A DNA stretch of 64,000 bases. Origin: Arthrobacter agilis (GTDB lineage: Bacteria > Actinomycetota > Actinomycetes > Actinomycetales > Micrococcaceae). Position 1 is the stretch's first letter. Every line of letters begins with the position of its first letter. Shown in pieces: positions 33,471 to 43,056 of the stretch. The position numbers and the translations under genes are program-made. The notes below the pieces were generated by a model, which did no database searches, was not told the DNA's origin, and saw only the letters and a list, made by a program, of their open reading frames with translations. The DNA lies in assembly GCF_030816075.1 (NCBI RefSeq), contig NZ_JAUSXO010000001.1:3038001-3102000 (forward strand), given 5' to 3'.

Positions 33471-35539
33471 CAGTGACCACGACGACGGGGCCGATCACCG
33501 CCCCCACGAACCCGACCGTCACCGAACTGATCGAGCGCTCCAACAGGCTCGGCGCGGACAAGCGGAACACGAACTACGCCGGCGGGAACACCTCGGCGAA
33601 GGGCACGGGGACCGACCCCGTGACCGGCGAGGACGTCGAACTCCTCTGGGTCAAGGGGTCCGGCGGTGATCTGGGCACGCTGAAGGAGTCCGGGCTCGCG
33701 GTCCTGCGCCTGGACCGGATGCGCGCCCTCCAGGGCGTCTACCCGGGCGTGGACCGTGAGGACGAGATGGTCGCGGCCTTCGACTACACGCTGCACGGCA
33801 AGGGCGGGGCGGCACCCTCGATCGACACGGCCATGCACGGCCTCGTCGACGCCGCCCACGTGGACCACCTGCACCCGGACTCGGGGATCGCCGTGGCGAC
33901 GGCGGCCGACGGCGAGGCGCTGACCTCCACCATCTTCGGGCCGAAGGTCGTGTGGGTGCCCTGGCGCCGGCCCGGCTTCCAGCTCGGACTCGACATCGCC
34001 GCGATCAAGGAGGCCCACCCCGAGGCCATCGGCACGATCCTCGGCGGCCACGGCATCACCGCGTGGGGCGAGACCTCCGCGGAGGCCGAGGCGAACTCCC
34101 TGTGGATCATCGAGACGGCCGAACGCCACATCGCCGAGCACGGCCGCCCGGAACCCTTCGGGCCGGCCCTCGAGGGCTACGCGGCGCTGCCGGACGAGGA
34201 GCGCCGGGCCAAGGCCGCGGCCCTCGCCCCCACCATCCGCGGCCTCGCCTCCACCGACAGGGCGCAGGTGGGCCACTTCACCGACGACCCCCGCGTGCTC
34301 GACTTCCTCGCCTCCACAGGGCACCGGCGCCTCGGCGCGCTCGGCACGAGCTGCCCGGACCACTTCCTCCGCACCAAGGTCAAGCCGCTGATCCTCGACC
34401 TCCCGGCCGACGCCGACGTCGAGAGCTGCCTGCTGCGCCTGCGCGAACTGCACACCGAGTACCGGGCGGACTACGCCGCGTACTACGACCGGCACGCGAC
34501 GCCGGAATCCCCCGCCATGCGCGGCGCGGATCCCGCGATCGTGCTGGTGCCCGGGGTCGGCATGTTCTCCTTCGGCGCCAACAAGCAGACGGCGCGGGTC
34601 GCCGGTGAGTTCTACCTCAACGCCATCAACGTGATGCGTGGCGCCGAGGCCATCTCCACCTACTCCCCCATCGACGAGGCGGAGAAGTTCCGCATCGAGT
34701 ACTGGGCGCTCGAGGAGGCCAAGCTCGCGCGCATGCCGAAGCCGAAATCCCACGCCGGGCGCATCGCCCTGGTGACGGGGGCGGCGTCGGGCATCGGCAA
34801 GGCCATCGCCACGCGCCTGGCCGCGGAAGGCGCGTGCGTGGTCATCGCCGACCTCAACATCGACAGCGCGAGCGCTGTCGCCGAGGAACTCGGCGGCTCC
34901 GACGTCGCGATCGGCGTCCAGGCGGACGTGACGGACCCGGCGCAGGTGCTCCGGGCCGTGCAGGCCGCCGTCCTGGCCTTCGGCGGGCTCGACCTCGTGG
35001 TCAACAACGCCGGGCTGTCCATCTCCAAGCCGCTCCTGGAGACCACCGAGAAGGACTGGGACCTGCAGCACAACGTCATGGCGAAGGGCTCGTTCCTCAT
35101 GTCACAGGCCGCCGCGAAGGTACTGATCGAGCAGGACATGGGCGGGGACATCATCTACATCTCCTCCAAGAACTCCGTGTTCGCCGGCCCCAACAACATC
35201 GCCTACAGCGCCACGAAGGCCGACCAGGCGCACCAGGTCCGGCTCCTCGCCGCCGAACTCGGCGAATACGGCGTCCGGGTCAACGGCATCAACCCCGACG
35301 GGGTGGTCCGCGGATCCGGGATCTTCGCCGGCGGCTGGGGCGCCAAGCGGGCCGCGGTCTACGGCGTCGAGGAGGAGAAGCTGGGCGAGTACTACGCCCA
35401 GCGCACCCTCCTGAAGCGTGAGGTGCTGCCGGAGAACGTCGCCAACGCCGTCGCCGTCCTGACGTCCGCCGAGCTCTCGCACACCACGGGCCTGCACATC
35501 CCCGTGGACGCGGGCGTCGCCGCCGCGTTCCTGCGCTGA
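33467..35539 (+). CDS. Bifunctional rhamnulose-1-phosphate aldolase / lactaldehyde dehydrogenase (RhaEW type)
   Basis: A 690-residue fusion. Residues about 20-400 are a class II aldolase/adducin domain (NTNYAGGNTSAKG, DHLHPDSGIAVATA, GGHGITAWG). Residues about 425-690 are a short-chain dehydrogenase (RIALVTGAASGIGKAIATRLA, NNAGLSI, YSATKADQAHQV active-site Tyr/Lys). Such fusions are known in rhamnose pathways of several bacteria, where they split rhamnulose-1-phosphate to DHAP and lactaldehyde and oxidise the latter to lactate. ATGA overlap with rhaI; 1 bp to rhaB. Confidence 0.9.
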   Translation: MTVTTTTGPITAPTNPTVTELIERSNRLGADKRNTNYAGGNTSAKGTGTDPVTGEDVELLWVKGSGGDLGTLKESGLAVLRLDRMRALQGVYPGVDREDEMVAAFDYTLHGKGGAAPSIDTAMHGLVDAAHVDHLHPDSGIAVATAADGEALTSTIFGPKVVWVPWRRPGFQLGLDIAAIKEAHPEAIGTILGGHGITAWGETSAEAEANSLWIIETAERHIAEHGRPEPFGPALEGYAALPDEERRAKAAALAPTIRGLASTDRAQVGHFTDDPRVLDFLASTGHRRLGALGTSCPDHFLRTKVKPLILDLPADADVESCLLRLRELHTEYRADYAAYYDRHATPESPAMRGADPAIVLVPGVGMFSFGANKQTARVAGEFYLNAINVMRGAEAISTYSPIDEAEKFRIEYWALEEAKLARMPKPKSHAGRIALVTGAASGIGKAIATRLAAEGACVVIADLNIDSASAVAEELGGSDVAIGVQADVTDPAQVLRAVQAAVLAFGGLDLVVNNAGLSISKPLLETTEKDWDLQHNVMAKGSFLMSQAAAKVLIEQDMGGDIIYISSKNSVFAGPNNIAYSATKADQAHQVRLLAAELGEYGVRVNGINPDGVVRGSGIFAGGWGAKRAAVYGVEEEKLGEYYAQRTLLKREVLPENVANAVAVLTSAELSHTTGLHIPVDAGVAAAFLR

Positions 35540-35540
35540 C

Positions 35541-37019
35541 ATGACCGGGAATCACGGGCGGGTGTATGCCGCCATCGACATCGGCGCGTCGTCGGGCCGG
35601 GTGATCCTCGGGAAGCTGACGGACGCCGGGCCCGACCTCACCACCGTGCACCGTTTCCCCAACGGGGTGCAGTTCCTCGGAGGCGCCCTGCGGTGGGATG
35701 TGGAGGCCCTTCTCGCCGAGGTGCTGACCGGTCTGCGGCTCGCGGGTGAGGCCGCGGCCCGCACCGGCGACACCGTCGCGAGCATCGGGATCGACACCTG
35801 GGCCGTGGACTACGGACTGGTCGACGACGCCGGCACGCTCCGGCACCTGCCGTTCAGCTACCGGGACGGGCGCACGGACGCGGTGGTCGACACCGTGCAC
35901 CGGGCCGTGCCGCCGGAGCGGCTCTACGCGCGCACCGGGCTGCAGTTCCTGCCGTTCAACACGGTGTACCAGCTGGCCGCGGAGCGGTCGCTGGACGGCG
36001 TGCAGGCCCTGCTCATCCCCGACCTGCTCGCCTACCGGCTCACCGGCGAGCGGCGCACGGAGGCCACGAACGCCTCCACCACGGGACTGCTCGACGCCGC
36101 CACCGGCACGTGGGCGGTGGATCTCTTCGGCCCGCTCGGCCTGGCACCGGACCTGTTCCCGCCGCTCGTCGAACCGGGCGCCGTCATCGGCCGGCTGCTG
36201 CCCGGGATCGCCCGGGCCACGGGGCTGGCGGAGGCGACGGCGGTCGTGGCCGTCGGCTCGCACGACACCGCGTCGGCCGTCGCAGCCGTCCCCGCCACGT
36301 CGGCCTCCTTCGCCTACATCTCCTCCGGGACCTGGTCGCTCGTCGGCGTCGAGCTGGACGCGCCGATCCTCACGGAGGAGAGCCGCGCCGCGAACTTCAC
36401 CAACGAGCGCGGCGTGGACGGGACCATCCGCTACCTCCGCAACACCGGTGGCCTCTGGCTGCTGCAGGAGTGCCTGCGGGAATGGAGCATCGAGGGACCG
36501 GCCCCGGATTTCGCCGCCCTGCTGGCGGACGCCGCGGCCCTGCCGGCCGGTGGACCCACCATCAACCCGGACGACTCCTCGTTCATCGCGCCCGACTCCA
36601 TGCCGGGGCGACTGGTGTCCGCCGTCGCGCGCACCGGTTCCGTCCTGCCCGGCGAGCCGGCCGCGATCGTCCGCTGCATCCTCGACAGTCTCGCCGTCGG
36701 GTACGCCCGTACCATCGCCGACGCGGAGAGGCTCACCGGGACGACGGCCGAGGTCATCCACATCGTCGGCGGCGGCTCGCAGAACGCACTGCTGTGCCGG
36801 CTGACCGCCGATGCTGCCGGCCGTCGGGTCCTGGCGGGTCCTGTCGAAGCCACGGCACTCGGGAACATCCTCGTCCAGGCGCGGGCGGACGGGTCGCTCG
36901 ACGGCGGCCTGCCGGAGCTCCGGCAGCTCGTCGCGGCGGGGGTCACGCCCGTGCTCTACGAACCGAGCCGCCCCTACAGCCTCAGCACAGTTCCAGCCGT
37001 TGAAAGGATCATCCAGTGA
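35541..37019 (+). CDS. rhaB: Rhamnulokinase
   Basis: A 492-residue FGGY-family kinase: phosphate loop [17 protein letters not shown] at the start, [36 protein letters not shown], and the second ATP site SSGTWSLVG and [19 protein letters not shown]. It makes rhamnulose-1-phosphate for the aldolase encoded just upstream (1-bp gap). Its end overlaps lldD by 4 bp. Confidence 0.92.
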   Translation: MTGNHGRVYAAIDIGASSGRVILGKLTDAGPDLTTVHRFPNGVQFLGGALRWDVEALLAEVLTGLRLAGEAAARTGDTVASIGIDTWAVDYGLVDDAGTLRHLPFSYRDGRTDAVVDTVHRAVPPERLYARTGLQFLPFNTVYQLAAERSLDGVQALLIPDLLAYRLTGERRTEATNASTTGLLDAATGTWAVDLFGPLGLAPDLFPPLVEPGAVIGRLLPGIARATGLAEATAVVAVGSHDTASAVAAVPATSASFAYISSGTWSLVGVELDAPILTEESRAANFTNERGVDGTIRYLRNTGGLWLLQECLREWSIEGPAPDFAALLADAAALPAGGPTINPDDSSFIAPDSMPGRLVSAVARTGSVLPGEPAAIVRCILDSLAVGYARTIADAERLTGTTAEVIHIVGGGSQNALLCRLTADAAGRRVLAGPVEATALGNILVQARADGSLDGGLPELRQLVAAGVTPVLYEPSRPYSLSTVPAVERIIQ

Positions 37020-38278
37020 CCAAGCGCCAACTCCCCGTTCCCGCGGAGATGCTCGAGCTGATGCAGTTCAAGAAGATCGAGCTCAACGGCAAGAAGCGGC
37101 GCCTGGACGCGGCGCTCACCATCGCCGACCTGCGCACGATCGCCAAGCGCCGCACCCCCAAAGCCGCCTTCGACTACACCGACGGCGCCGCCGAGGGCGA
37201 ACTGTCACTGAGCCGCGCCCGCCAGGCATTCGAGGACATCGAGTTCCACCCCTCGATCCTGCGCCCGGCCGAACACGTCGACACCTCGGTCGAGATCCTC
37301 GGCGGACCCAGCGCCCTACCCTTCGGCATCGCCCCCACCGGCTTCACCCGGCTCATGCAGACCGAAGGAGAAACAGCCGGCGCAGGCGCCGCCGCCGCCG
37401 CCGGCATCCCCTTCACCCTCTCCACCCTCGGCACCACCTCCATCGAGGGCGTGAAAGCAGCCAACCCCACCGGCCGCAACTGGTTCCAGCTCTACGTCAT
37501 GCGGCAGCGGGAAATCTCCTACGACCTCGTCAAACGCGCCGGCGAAGCCGGCTTCGACACCCTCATGTTCACCGTCGACACCCCCGTCGCCGGAGCCCGC
37601 CTGCGCGACAAACGCAACGGCTTCTCCATCCCACCCCAGCTGTCCCTGGGCACCATCCTCAACGCCGTCCCCCGGCCCTGGTGGTGGATCGACTTCCTCA
37701 CCACCCCCAAACTGGAATTCGCGTCCCTGACCGACACCGGCGGCACCGTCGGAGACCTCCTCAACGCCGCCATGGACCCCACCATCAGCTACGACGACCT
37801 GGCCATCATCCGCGACCTGTGGCCCGGCAAGATCCTCATCAAGGGCGTCCAGAACGTCGAGGACTCCGTGCGCCTCGTGAACCTCGGCGTGGACGGCATC
37901 ATCCTCTCCAACCACGGCGGCCGCCAACTCGACCGCGCACCCATCCCATTCCACCTCCTACCGCAGGTCGTCCGCGAAGTCGGAGCCGACGCCACGATCA
38001 TGATCGACACCGGCATCATGAACGGCGCCGACATCGTCGCCTCCCTCGCCCTGGGCGCCAAATTCACCCTCATCGGCCGCGCCTACCTCTACGGCCTCAT
38101 GGCCGGCGGCCGCGAAGGCGTCGACAAGACCATCGCCATCCTCCGCGACGAGATCGAACGCACCATGCGCCTGCTCGGCGTCTCCCACCTCGCCGAACTC
38201 CAACCCCACCACGTCACCCAACTCACCCGACTCGCACCAGTGGCACAGATGCACCGGGACGCCCTGACCTCGCCCTGA
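37016..38278 (+). CDS. lldD: FMN-dependent alpha-hydroxy-acid dehydrogenase (L-lactate dehydrogenase LldD type)
   Basis: A 420-residue FMN TIM-barrel protein: [20 protein letters not shown] at the front, [46 protein letters not shown] and the catalytic [12 protein letters not shown] with the active His. It oxidises L-lactate to pyruvate at the membrane. Its translational coupling to rhaB implies use on the lactate made from lactaldehyde. GTG start at 37016 within the rhaB stop. Codon use from about 37200 on favours C-ending codons even more than its neighbours. Confidence 0.88.
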   Translation: MTKRQLPVPAEMLELMQFKKIELNGKKRRLDAALTIADLRTIAKRRTPKAAFDYTDGAAEGELSLSRARQAFEDIEFHPSILRPAEHVDTSVEILGGPSALPFGIAPTGFTRLMQTEGETAGAGAAAAAGIPFTLSTLGTTSIEGVKAANPTGRNWFQLYVMRQREISYDLVKRAGEAGFDTLMFTVDTPVAGARLRDKRNGFSIPPQLSLGTILNAVPRPWWWIDFLTTPKLEFASLTDTGGTVGDLLNAAMDPTISYDDLAIIRDLWPGKILIKGVQNVEDSVRLVNLGVDGIILSNHGGRQLDRAPIPFHLLPQVVREVGADATIMIDTGIMNGADIVASLALGAKFTLIGRAYLYGLMAGGREGVDKTIAILRDEIERTMRLLGVSHLAELQPHHVTQLTRLAPVAQMHRDALTSP

Positions 38279-38319
38279 GTCCCGCGTCCCGTGCCGACCT
38301 CGGTGGCCCACCCCTTTAC

Positions 38320-38339
38320 AGGTAACCAGGGACTTACCT
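38320..38339. promoter_or_regulatory. ArsR-type operator
   Basis: AGGTAA (38320-38325) and TTACCT (38334-38339) are exact inverted arms 8 bp apart, 12 bp before the ArsR-family start; likely autoregulation. Confidence 0.55.
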
Positions 38340-38350
38340 ATCATGGAGGG

Positions 38351-38632
38351 GTGGCGGACATCTATCGGGCGTTGGCCGACGAGACCCGGCGGGCGCTCCT
38401 GGACGAACTCCTGCAGCGGGACCGGCAGACCCTGTTCGAGCTCTGTTCGAAGCTCGCCATGCACCACGACCTCACCCCGTCACGCCAGGCGGTGGCGCAG
38501 CATCTCGACGTCCTGGAGGCAGCCGGGCTCGTGCACTCGGAGCGCAGCGGCCGCTACCGGTTCCACACGATCGACACATCGCCCCTGGTCGGGATCCTTG
38601 ACCGATGGCCTCCCCGAAAGGCAGAACAATGA
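38351..38632 (+). CDS. ArsR-family transcriptional regulator
   Basis: A 93-residue winged-helix protein of the ArsR type without the metal-binding Cys motif: IYRALADETRRALLDELLQRDRQTLFELCSKLAM, then SRQAVAQHLDVLEAAGLVHSERSGRYRFHTID. The GTG at 38351 is chosen because the family starts at the ADE-TRR helix; GGAGG just upstream is unusually close. Coupled to a VOC gene by ATGA overlap, a common pair in actinobacteria. Confidence 0.8.
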   Translation: MADIYRALADETRRALLDELLQRDRQTLFELCSKLAMHHDLTPSRQAVAQHLDVLEAAGLVHSERSGRYRFHTIDTSPLVGILDRWPPRKAEQ

Positions 38633-39018
38633 AACTCGACGTCGTGAGCATCTTCGTCGACGACCAGCAGCGGGCCCTCGACTTCTACACGCGCCGCCTC
38701 GGCTTCACGGTGTCGGCGGATGTCCCGCTGGGCGAGCACCGCTGGCTCACAGTGATCGATCCCGACCGCCCCGACGGCACGCAGCTGTCCCTCGAGCCGA
38801 AGGGCCACCCGGCCACCGGGCCGTTCACCGATGCACTGATCGCCGACGGCATACCGTTCTGCGTCCTCGGGGTCGCCGACGTGGAGGCCGAATACACCAG
38901 GCTCACGGCCCTCGGCGTCACCTTCACCCAACCGCCGACCGCCATGGGCCCAGTCGTCGTGGCAGTCCTCGACGACACCGTCGGGAACCTGCTTCAGCTC
39001 GCGCAACGCGTCGACTGA
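38629..39018 (+). CDS. VOC-family protein
   Basis: A 129-residue glyoxalase-like protein: LDVVSIFVDDQQRALDFYTRRLGFTVSADV and the closing VVVAVLDDTVGNLLQLAQR. The start ATG overlaps the ArsR stop and has GAAAGGCAGAACA before it. Substrate unknown; probably a detoxification enzyme under the ArsR regulator. Confidence 0.8.
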   Translation: MKLDVVSIFVDDQQRALDFYTRRLGFTVSADVPLGEHRWLTVIDPDRPDGTQLSLEPKGHPATGPFTDALIADGIPFCVLGVADVEAEYTRLTALGVTFTQPPTAMGPVVVAVLDDTVGNLLQLAQRVD

Positions 39019-39056
39019 CACTGCACCCAGGCATCACCGCGGACGGCGCGAGGTGA

Positions 39057-39830
39057 CTATCCCCCACTGGGCGGTGCTGTCACCTGGTAGACGATGGCGG
39101 CTGCGACGTCCGTCAGCCTGACGTTGGTGTCGTTGGACATCTTCTGCAGCCGGAGGAAAGCCTCTGCGCTGGTGCAGTGATGCCGACCCATGAGGATGCC
39201 CTTGGCCTGCTCGATGCCGGCCCGGGAGCTCATCGCTTCCTGCAGTTGCTCCACCTCCCGTCGCGCGGAGCGATACAGGCTGGAGGTCACCATGGTCGCC
39301 GCCGAGTACTCGGCGAAACGCTGGTCCCGGTCCGCGTCCGATGCGTCCGGATCAGCACTGAGGTACCCGAGGAGACGGACGAGGTCATCGCGGTGCTCGG
39401 TGACGTCGTGCACCTCCTGCAGGAGCGCGACCACGCGACCCTCGTCGTCCAGGACGGGGTTGTTGACCGGGCTCCAGTACCGCTCCAGGAAGGCGCCGGG
39501 GCGGGCAGGATCAGGGATGTCGAAACGATGCAGGAGCATGCTGTCCCGCTGCCCGGTGCGCTTCACGCGTTCGAGCGAATCGCGCATCACCCTGGCCGGT
39601 TCCTGCTCGGACTGTGACGGGCTCTCGGCGAAGACCTCGAAAGCCTGGCGGCCCAAGAGATCGGCGGCGGACATCCCGACCAGATCGGCGAACGCCGGAT
39701 TCACGGCGAGGATCACGTAGTCGGGATCCATCAGCGAATACGCAGATGCCGTTGCCTCGAAGACGCCCCGGGCATGAGCCCTGATCTGATCGACCGCGTC
39801 TTCCGCGCCCGCACTCCCGTACTGCTCCAC
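39057..39830 (-). CDS. PAS-domain protein with C-terminal ANTAR RNA-binding domain
   Basis: A 257-residue protein. A PAS fold lies at about residues 20-145 (ATASAYSLMDPDYVILAVNPAFADLVGMSAADLLGRQAFEVF, with WSPVNNPVLDDEGRVVALLQEVHDVTE). The end is an ANTAR domain (QLQEAMSSRAGIEQAKGILMGRHHCTSAEAFLRLQKMSNDTNVRLTDVAAAIV). ANTAR proteins act as antiterminators by binding paired hairpins in nascent RNA; the PAS domain would sense light, redox or a ligand. GTG start at 39830 with GGGAGAGGGAAGCGGC. Its RNA target is not evident. Confidence 0.88.
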   Translation of the reverse strand: MEQYGSAGAEDAVDQIRAHARGVFEATASAYSLMDPDYVILAVNPAFADLVGMSAADLLGRQAFEVFAESPSQSEQEPARVMRDSLERVKRTGQRDSMLLHRFDIPDPARPGAFLERYWSPVNNPVLDDEGRVVALLQEVHDVTEHRDDLVRLLGYLSADPDASDADRDQRFAEYSAATMVTSSLYRSARREVEQLQEAMSSRAGIEQAKGILMGRHHCTSAEAFLRLQKMSNDTNVRLTDVAAAIVYQVTAPPSGG

Positions 39831-40119
39831 GCCGCTTCCCTCTCCCTTCCAGCGCCTCGGCATCCTCCGGATGAGACCGATGCCGGGACGCCTAACCATA
39901 ACCGCATGTGGCACCGTCCATGCCGGAAGAGGTACGGATGCCCCTGGTTGACGCGGGAATCGCCCCTGCCCTGCCGGCTCCCGCCGCTTCGTCGGTATCG
40001 CGCGCCTCGGACACGCATCCGCCCATGATCGCAGGTCCTGCGCCATCGGGTGGGCAGCGGCCGGCGGTCGTCCCGGGATCGACGCAGGCCGACCGCCGGG
40101 GCGGATTTCAGGCGTCCAG

Positions 40120-40307
40120 GGCACACCAGAAACCCGGCACACCAACCACCAGCACCCCACCTGCACAATTCCCCGGGCGGGAAGCAGACTGATCGAGGCG
40201 TCCAGGAAGGACCGTGACACGACGCCCGGCAGGACCGCTCGAAGCGCTCCCGCGGTCTGCACCAGTTCACGGTCCGAACGACCACCACACCAGAAAGGTC
40301 CATGATG
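40120..40307 (+). repeat. Conserved 188-nt leader, copy 1 (upstream of the lipoprotein gene)
   Basis: This segment and 45367-45557 (opposite strand) match at about 79% by hand count over 188 nt, ending at the start codon in both cases. The first 33 nt are identical and hold a direct repeat GGCACACCA-7 nt-GGCACACCA (40120-40144). The last part includes the conserved ribosome-binding site AGAAAGGT. The two copies differ by one 3-nt indel. No conserved start codon or ORF is shared, so a promoter/5' leader role is more likely than coding. The rest of the gap (39831-40119) shows no gene. Confidence 0.8.
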
Positions 40308-40856
40308 TCCGCCCGTACCCGGCCCGACGCCTCGAGCAATCCCTCCTCCGCAACCCGACCGGACGGTCCCGGCGGATCCGGTAGGGCGCCGCGCATGCCC
40401 CGGAACCGGTCCGGTGCTCACGTCCCCCTCGCGCTGGCGATCACCGCACTCGGCCTGCCCCTCCTCACCGGTTGTTTCGGTAGTCCGCTGGGCGGGACCG
40501 TCGGCGGTGGAGTCGAACGGGTGATCGAAGGCGCTAGGGACGGGGAGATGAGCGTGGGCGAGTTGCCTGAAGGGTGGCCCGCCGAGGTCGAGATCATAGA
40601 CGGTGACATCCGGTTCGGCGTCGGCGGTGCATCCGACGGCGAGAACGAGGAGGGCTGGGCGGTCACGACCGCGTCGGATGGCGCCGATCCCATCGCTGAG
40701 GCGCAGGCGGTGCTCGAATCGGCCGCATTCGTCGTCGACGCTTCGCGGTCGGGCACGGATTCCGCCGGCGTCGTCGCCCTCAGCAACGCCGACTATTCCG
40801 TGGTGGTGGCCGGAGACGACAACGGTCTGCTCTACACGGTCACGCCCGCCCGATAG
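40302..40856 (+). CDS. Putative lipoprotein of unknown function
   Basis: A 184-residue protein. An N-terminal region of about 31 residues rich in Ser, Pro and Arg precedes a lipoprotein signal, MPRNRSGAHVPLALAITALGLPLLTGC; the Cys of LLTGC would be lipid-modified. The mature part is acidic and Gly-rich (GEMSVGELPEGWPAEVEIIDGDIRFGVGG, then two beta-strand pairs ending DYSVVVAGDDNGLLYTVTPAR). The ATG is preceded by AGAAAGGTCC within the conserved leader; ATG 40305 or 40395 are alternatives. No family recognised. A sensor kinase operon follows. Confidence 0.65.
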   Translation: MMSARTRPDASSNPSSATRPDGPGGSGRAPRMPRNRSGAHVPLALAITALGLPLLTGCFGSPLGGTVGGGVERVIEGARDGEMSVGELPEGWPAEVEIIDGDIRFGVGGASDGENEEGWAVTTASDGADPIAEAQAVLESAAFVVDASRSGTDSAGVVALSNADYSVVVAGDDNGLLYTVTPAR

Positions 40857-41331
40857 CCACCGCGCAGGGCGGGCGTTCGGGCGGACAGCGGTGGACCGCT
40901 GAAGGAGCCCCCGTGAATCCACAGCCGAGACGGCGAGGCCGGACGCGATGCCACCTTCCGCGGGAATTCCCTGCCGCGGGTTTCTCCTCACGTCGACCTT
41001 GACAGCGACGACCGACGGGAGGACAGTCTGCCCGACAAGGGCGCGCGGCCGGCCGGTTCCGAACATCGAGGACCACCTGATCCGTCACCGGAATCGCGCA
41101 CATCGTCGGGTTCCTGACGCTGCCGATCACCCGGGTTCGGACTCCGCGCCCGGGAGGAGGGGAGTGCCCGGCCCGGTCGCAGGACGTGCAGCAGACCCCG
41201 GAGTCGTCATCGCCGGGAACGCGAGGTCCGAGGCCTGTGCCGTACCGAGGTCGCGGTCGTCGAACCAGCCGGAATGGCCGGGGTCGCGCGGAGGGCGTGA
41301 CGAGGCGGGACGTCGGGGAGGGAGGAGTCCG
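40857..41331. other. Intergenic stretch before the sensor kinase
   Basis: 475 bp with open frames on both strands but none with typical protein character. The kinase frame is open through it, yet the credible start with a ribosome-binding site is at 41332. I see no clear promoter or repeat. Confidence 0.4.
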
Positions 41332-43056
41332 GTGGCCGAAAGTGCGACTGCTCCTCGGTCCTGGCTGTTGTGGGCCGTCGCGGTCGCAGGCATCGGTGTA
41401 CTCGCCGGCGTCCTGATCCTCGGCCTTGCGAGCAGCAGGCTGGATCAGCCCGCACTGCGCGCCTTCTTCGTCGGCTGGATCGTCGTACCGTACGTACTGA
41501 GCGGCGTGGTGGCATGGTGGCGACGTCCGGCCAGTCGGTTGGGCCCCTTGATGTTGCTGCTCGGCTTCACGATGGCTCTGACCCCCCTGCAGTGGTCGAC
41601 CCAACCGCTCGTGCACAGCATCGGGCAACTCTTCGACATGGTGCCGGCGGCCATGTTCCTGCACGTCTTCCTGGCCTTCCCTGCTGGACGGCTGATCAGC
41701 AGGTCGGAGCGGTGGATCGTCGGCGGCTGTTACGCCGTCACGCTGGGCGTGCAACTGATCAAGATCATCGTGGGGGTCAACCCGGACAGTGTCTTCGCGA
41801 TGACCGATCAGGGTGCGCTGGGGGATGTCGTCGAGTGGGTGCAGCTGAACCTGGTCGCCGTCTGCCTGCTGGCCGGGCTGGTTCTGCTCCACCGCCGCCG
41901 CAGCCCGTCCGGGTCTGCGCGACGACCAGCGACGCTGGTCGTGGACGCCTTCAGCATCTCCCTGATCATGCTCGCCGTCCTGTACCTCGCCGGCGCATTC
42001 GCCCTGCCCTTCGTGGAGGTCCTGAGGCTGATCACCTTTGCTGCCCTGGGCCTTGCCCCGGTCGCCTTCCTCTACGCCCTGCTGGACATGCGGCTCGCCC
42101 GTGGCGACGCCGCAGGGCTGCTGGTCGAGTTGCGCGACGACCCGACGACCGACCTGCAGGCGCCCCTGGCCCGCGCCCTCCGTGACCCGTCCGTGCGCCT
42201 GCACTACTGGCTTCCGGAACTGGGCACGTGGGCCGATCAGCACGGCGAACCGACCGCGGACCCTCACCCGGACGACGATCACGCGCTGCGGATCCTGTTG
42301 CGGGACAAGGAGCCCATGGCCGCCGTGAGCTTCGACCGGTCCCTGGAGGACGAACACGAACTTCTCGATACCGTGCTGGCCACCGCCGGCATCGCCCTCG
42401 AGAACGGCCGGTTGCGCTCCGAACTCCGCGCCCGGCTGCAGGATCTGCAGGGCTCACGCACCCGGGTGCTCGAGGCCGGCCGGCAGGAGCGGCAGCGCCT
42501 CGAACGCGACCTCCACGACGGGGCGCAAGTCCGCCTGGTCGCGCTCTCGCTCGACCTGGGGCTGTTGGGTGAGGAACCCGACATCGACCCGTCGGTGAAG
42601 GTGCGGCTGCACGAGGCCCGGGCGTCGGTCTCCGCGTCCCTCCAGGAACTCCGCGAAGTCGCCCACGGCATCTATCCGGCCGTGCTGAGCGGTCACGGGC
42701 TGGGGGTGGCGCTCGAATCCCTGGCCGCCCGCGCCCCAGTGCCCGTCCACCTCGACGTCCGCCTGCCCGATCGTCTGCCCGAGTCCGTCGAGGTCGCGGT
42801 CTACTACGTGGTCAGCGAAGCACTCGCCAATATCGGCAAGCACGCATCCGCCACCGAGGCGCAGGTGTGCGTCGGGACGTCGGGCCGGGTGATCGCGGTG
42901 GAGATCAGCGATGACGGTGTCGGTTTCCTCAGGACACCCCAGGGGGCGGGACTGCAGGGACTGACCGACCGGGTCGAGGCTCTCGGAGGTCGCTTCCAGG
43001 TCGGGAGGGCCACCGCGGGGGGCGTGCAGGTTCGGGCGGAGATCCCATGTCCCTGA
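41332..43056 (+). CDS. NarL-type sensor histidine kinase with membrane sensor domain
   Basis: A 574-residue kinase. About seven to eight hydrophobic helices occupy residues 10-260 (WLLWAVAVAGIGVLAGVLIL through VAFLYALLDMRLA). A GAF-like segment follows, then the HisKA_3 helix RQERQRLERDLHDGAQVRLVALSLDLGLL with phospho-acceptor H395, and an HATPase_c domain with YYVVSEALANIGKHA, DDGVGF and GAGLQGLTDRVEALGG. GTG start at 41332 with GGAGGAGTCCG. It overlaps the response-regulator gene by 10 bp. The stimulus is probably membrane-derived. Confidence 0.9.
   Translation: MAESATAPRSWLLWAVAVAGIGVLAGVLILGLASSRLDQPALRAFFVGWIVVPYVLSGVVAWWRRPASRLGPLMLLLGFTMALTPLQWSTQPLVHSIGQLFDMVPAAMFLHVFLAFPAGRLISRSERWIVGGCYAVTLGVQLIKIIVGVNPDSVFAMTDQGALGDVVEWVQLNLVAVCLLAGLVLLHRRRSPSGSARRPATLVVDAFSISLIMLAVLYLAGAFALPFVEVLRLITFAALGLAPVAFLYALLDMRLARGDAAGLLVELRDDPTTDLQAPLARALRDPSVRLHYWLPELGTWADQHGEPTADPHPDDDHALRILLRDKEPMAAVSFDRSLEDEHELLDTVLATAGIALENGRLRSELRARLQDLQGSRTRVLEAGRQERQRLERDLHDGAQVRLVALSLDLGLLGEEPDIDPSVKVRLHEARASVSASLQELREVAHGIYPAVLSGHGLGVALESLAARAPVPVHLDVRLPDRLPESVEVAVYYVVSEALANIGKHASATEAQVCVGTSGRVIAVEISDDGVGFLRTPQGAGLQGLTDRVEALGGRFQVGRATAGGVQVRAEIPCP

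Noticed and set aside
40948..41331. N-terminal extension of the sensor kinase
   Set aside because: The extra 128 codons are Arg/Pro/Gly-rich with no domain; GTG 41332 with GGAGGAG places the first membrane helix directly after the start.
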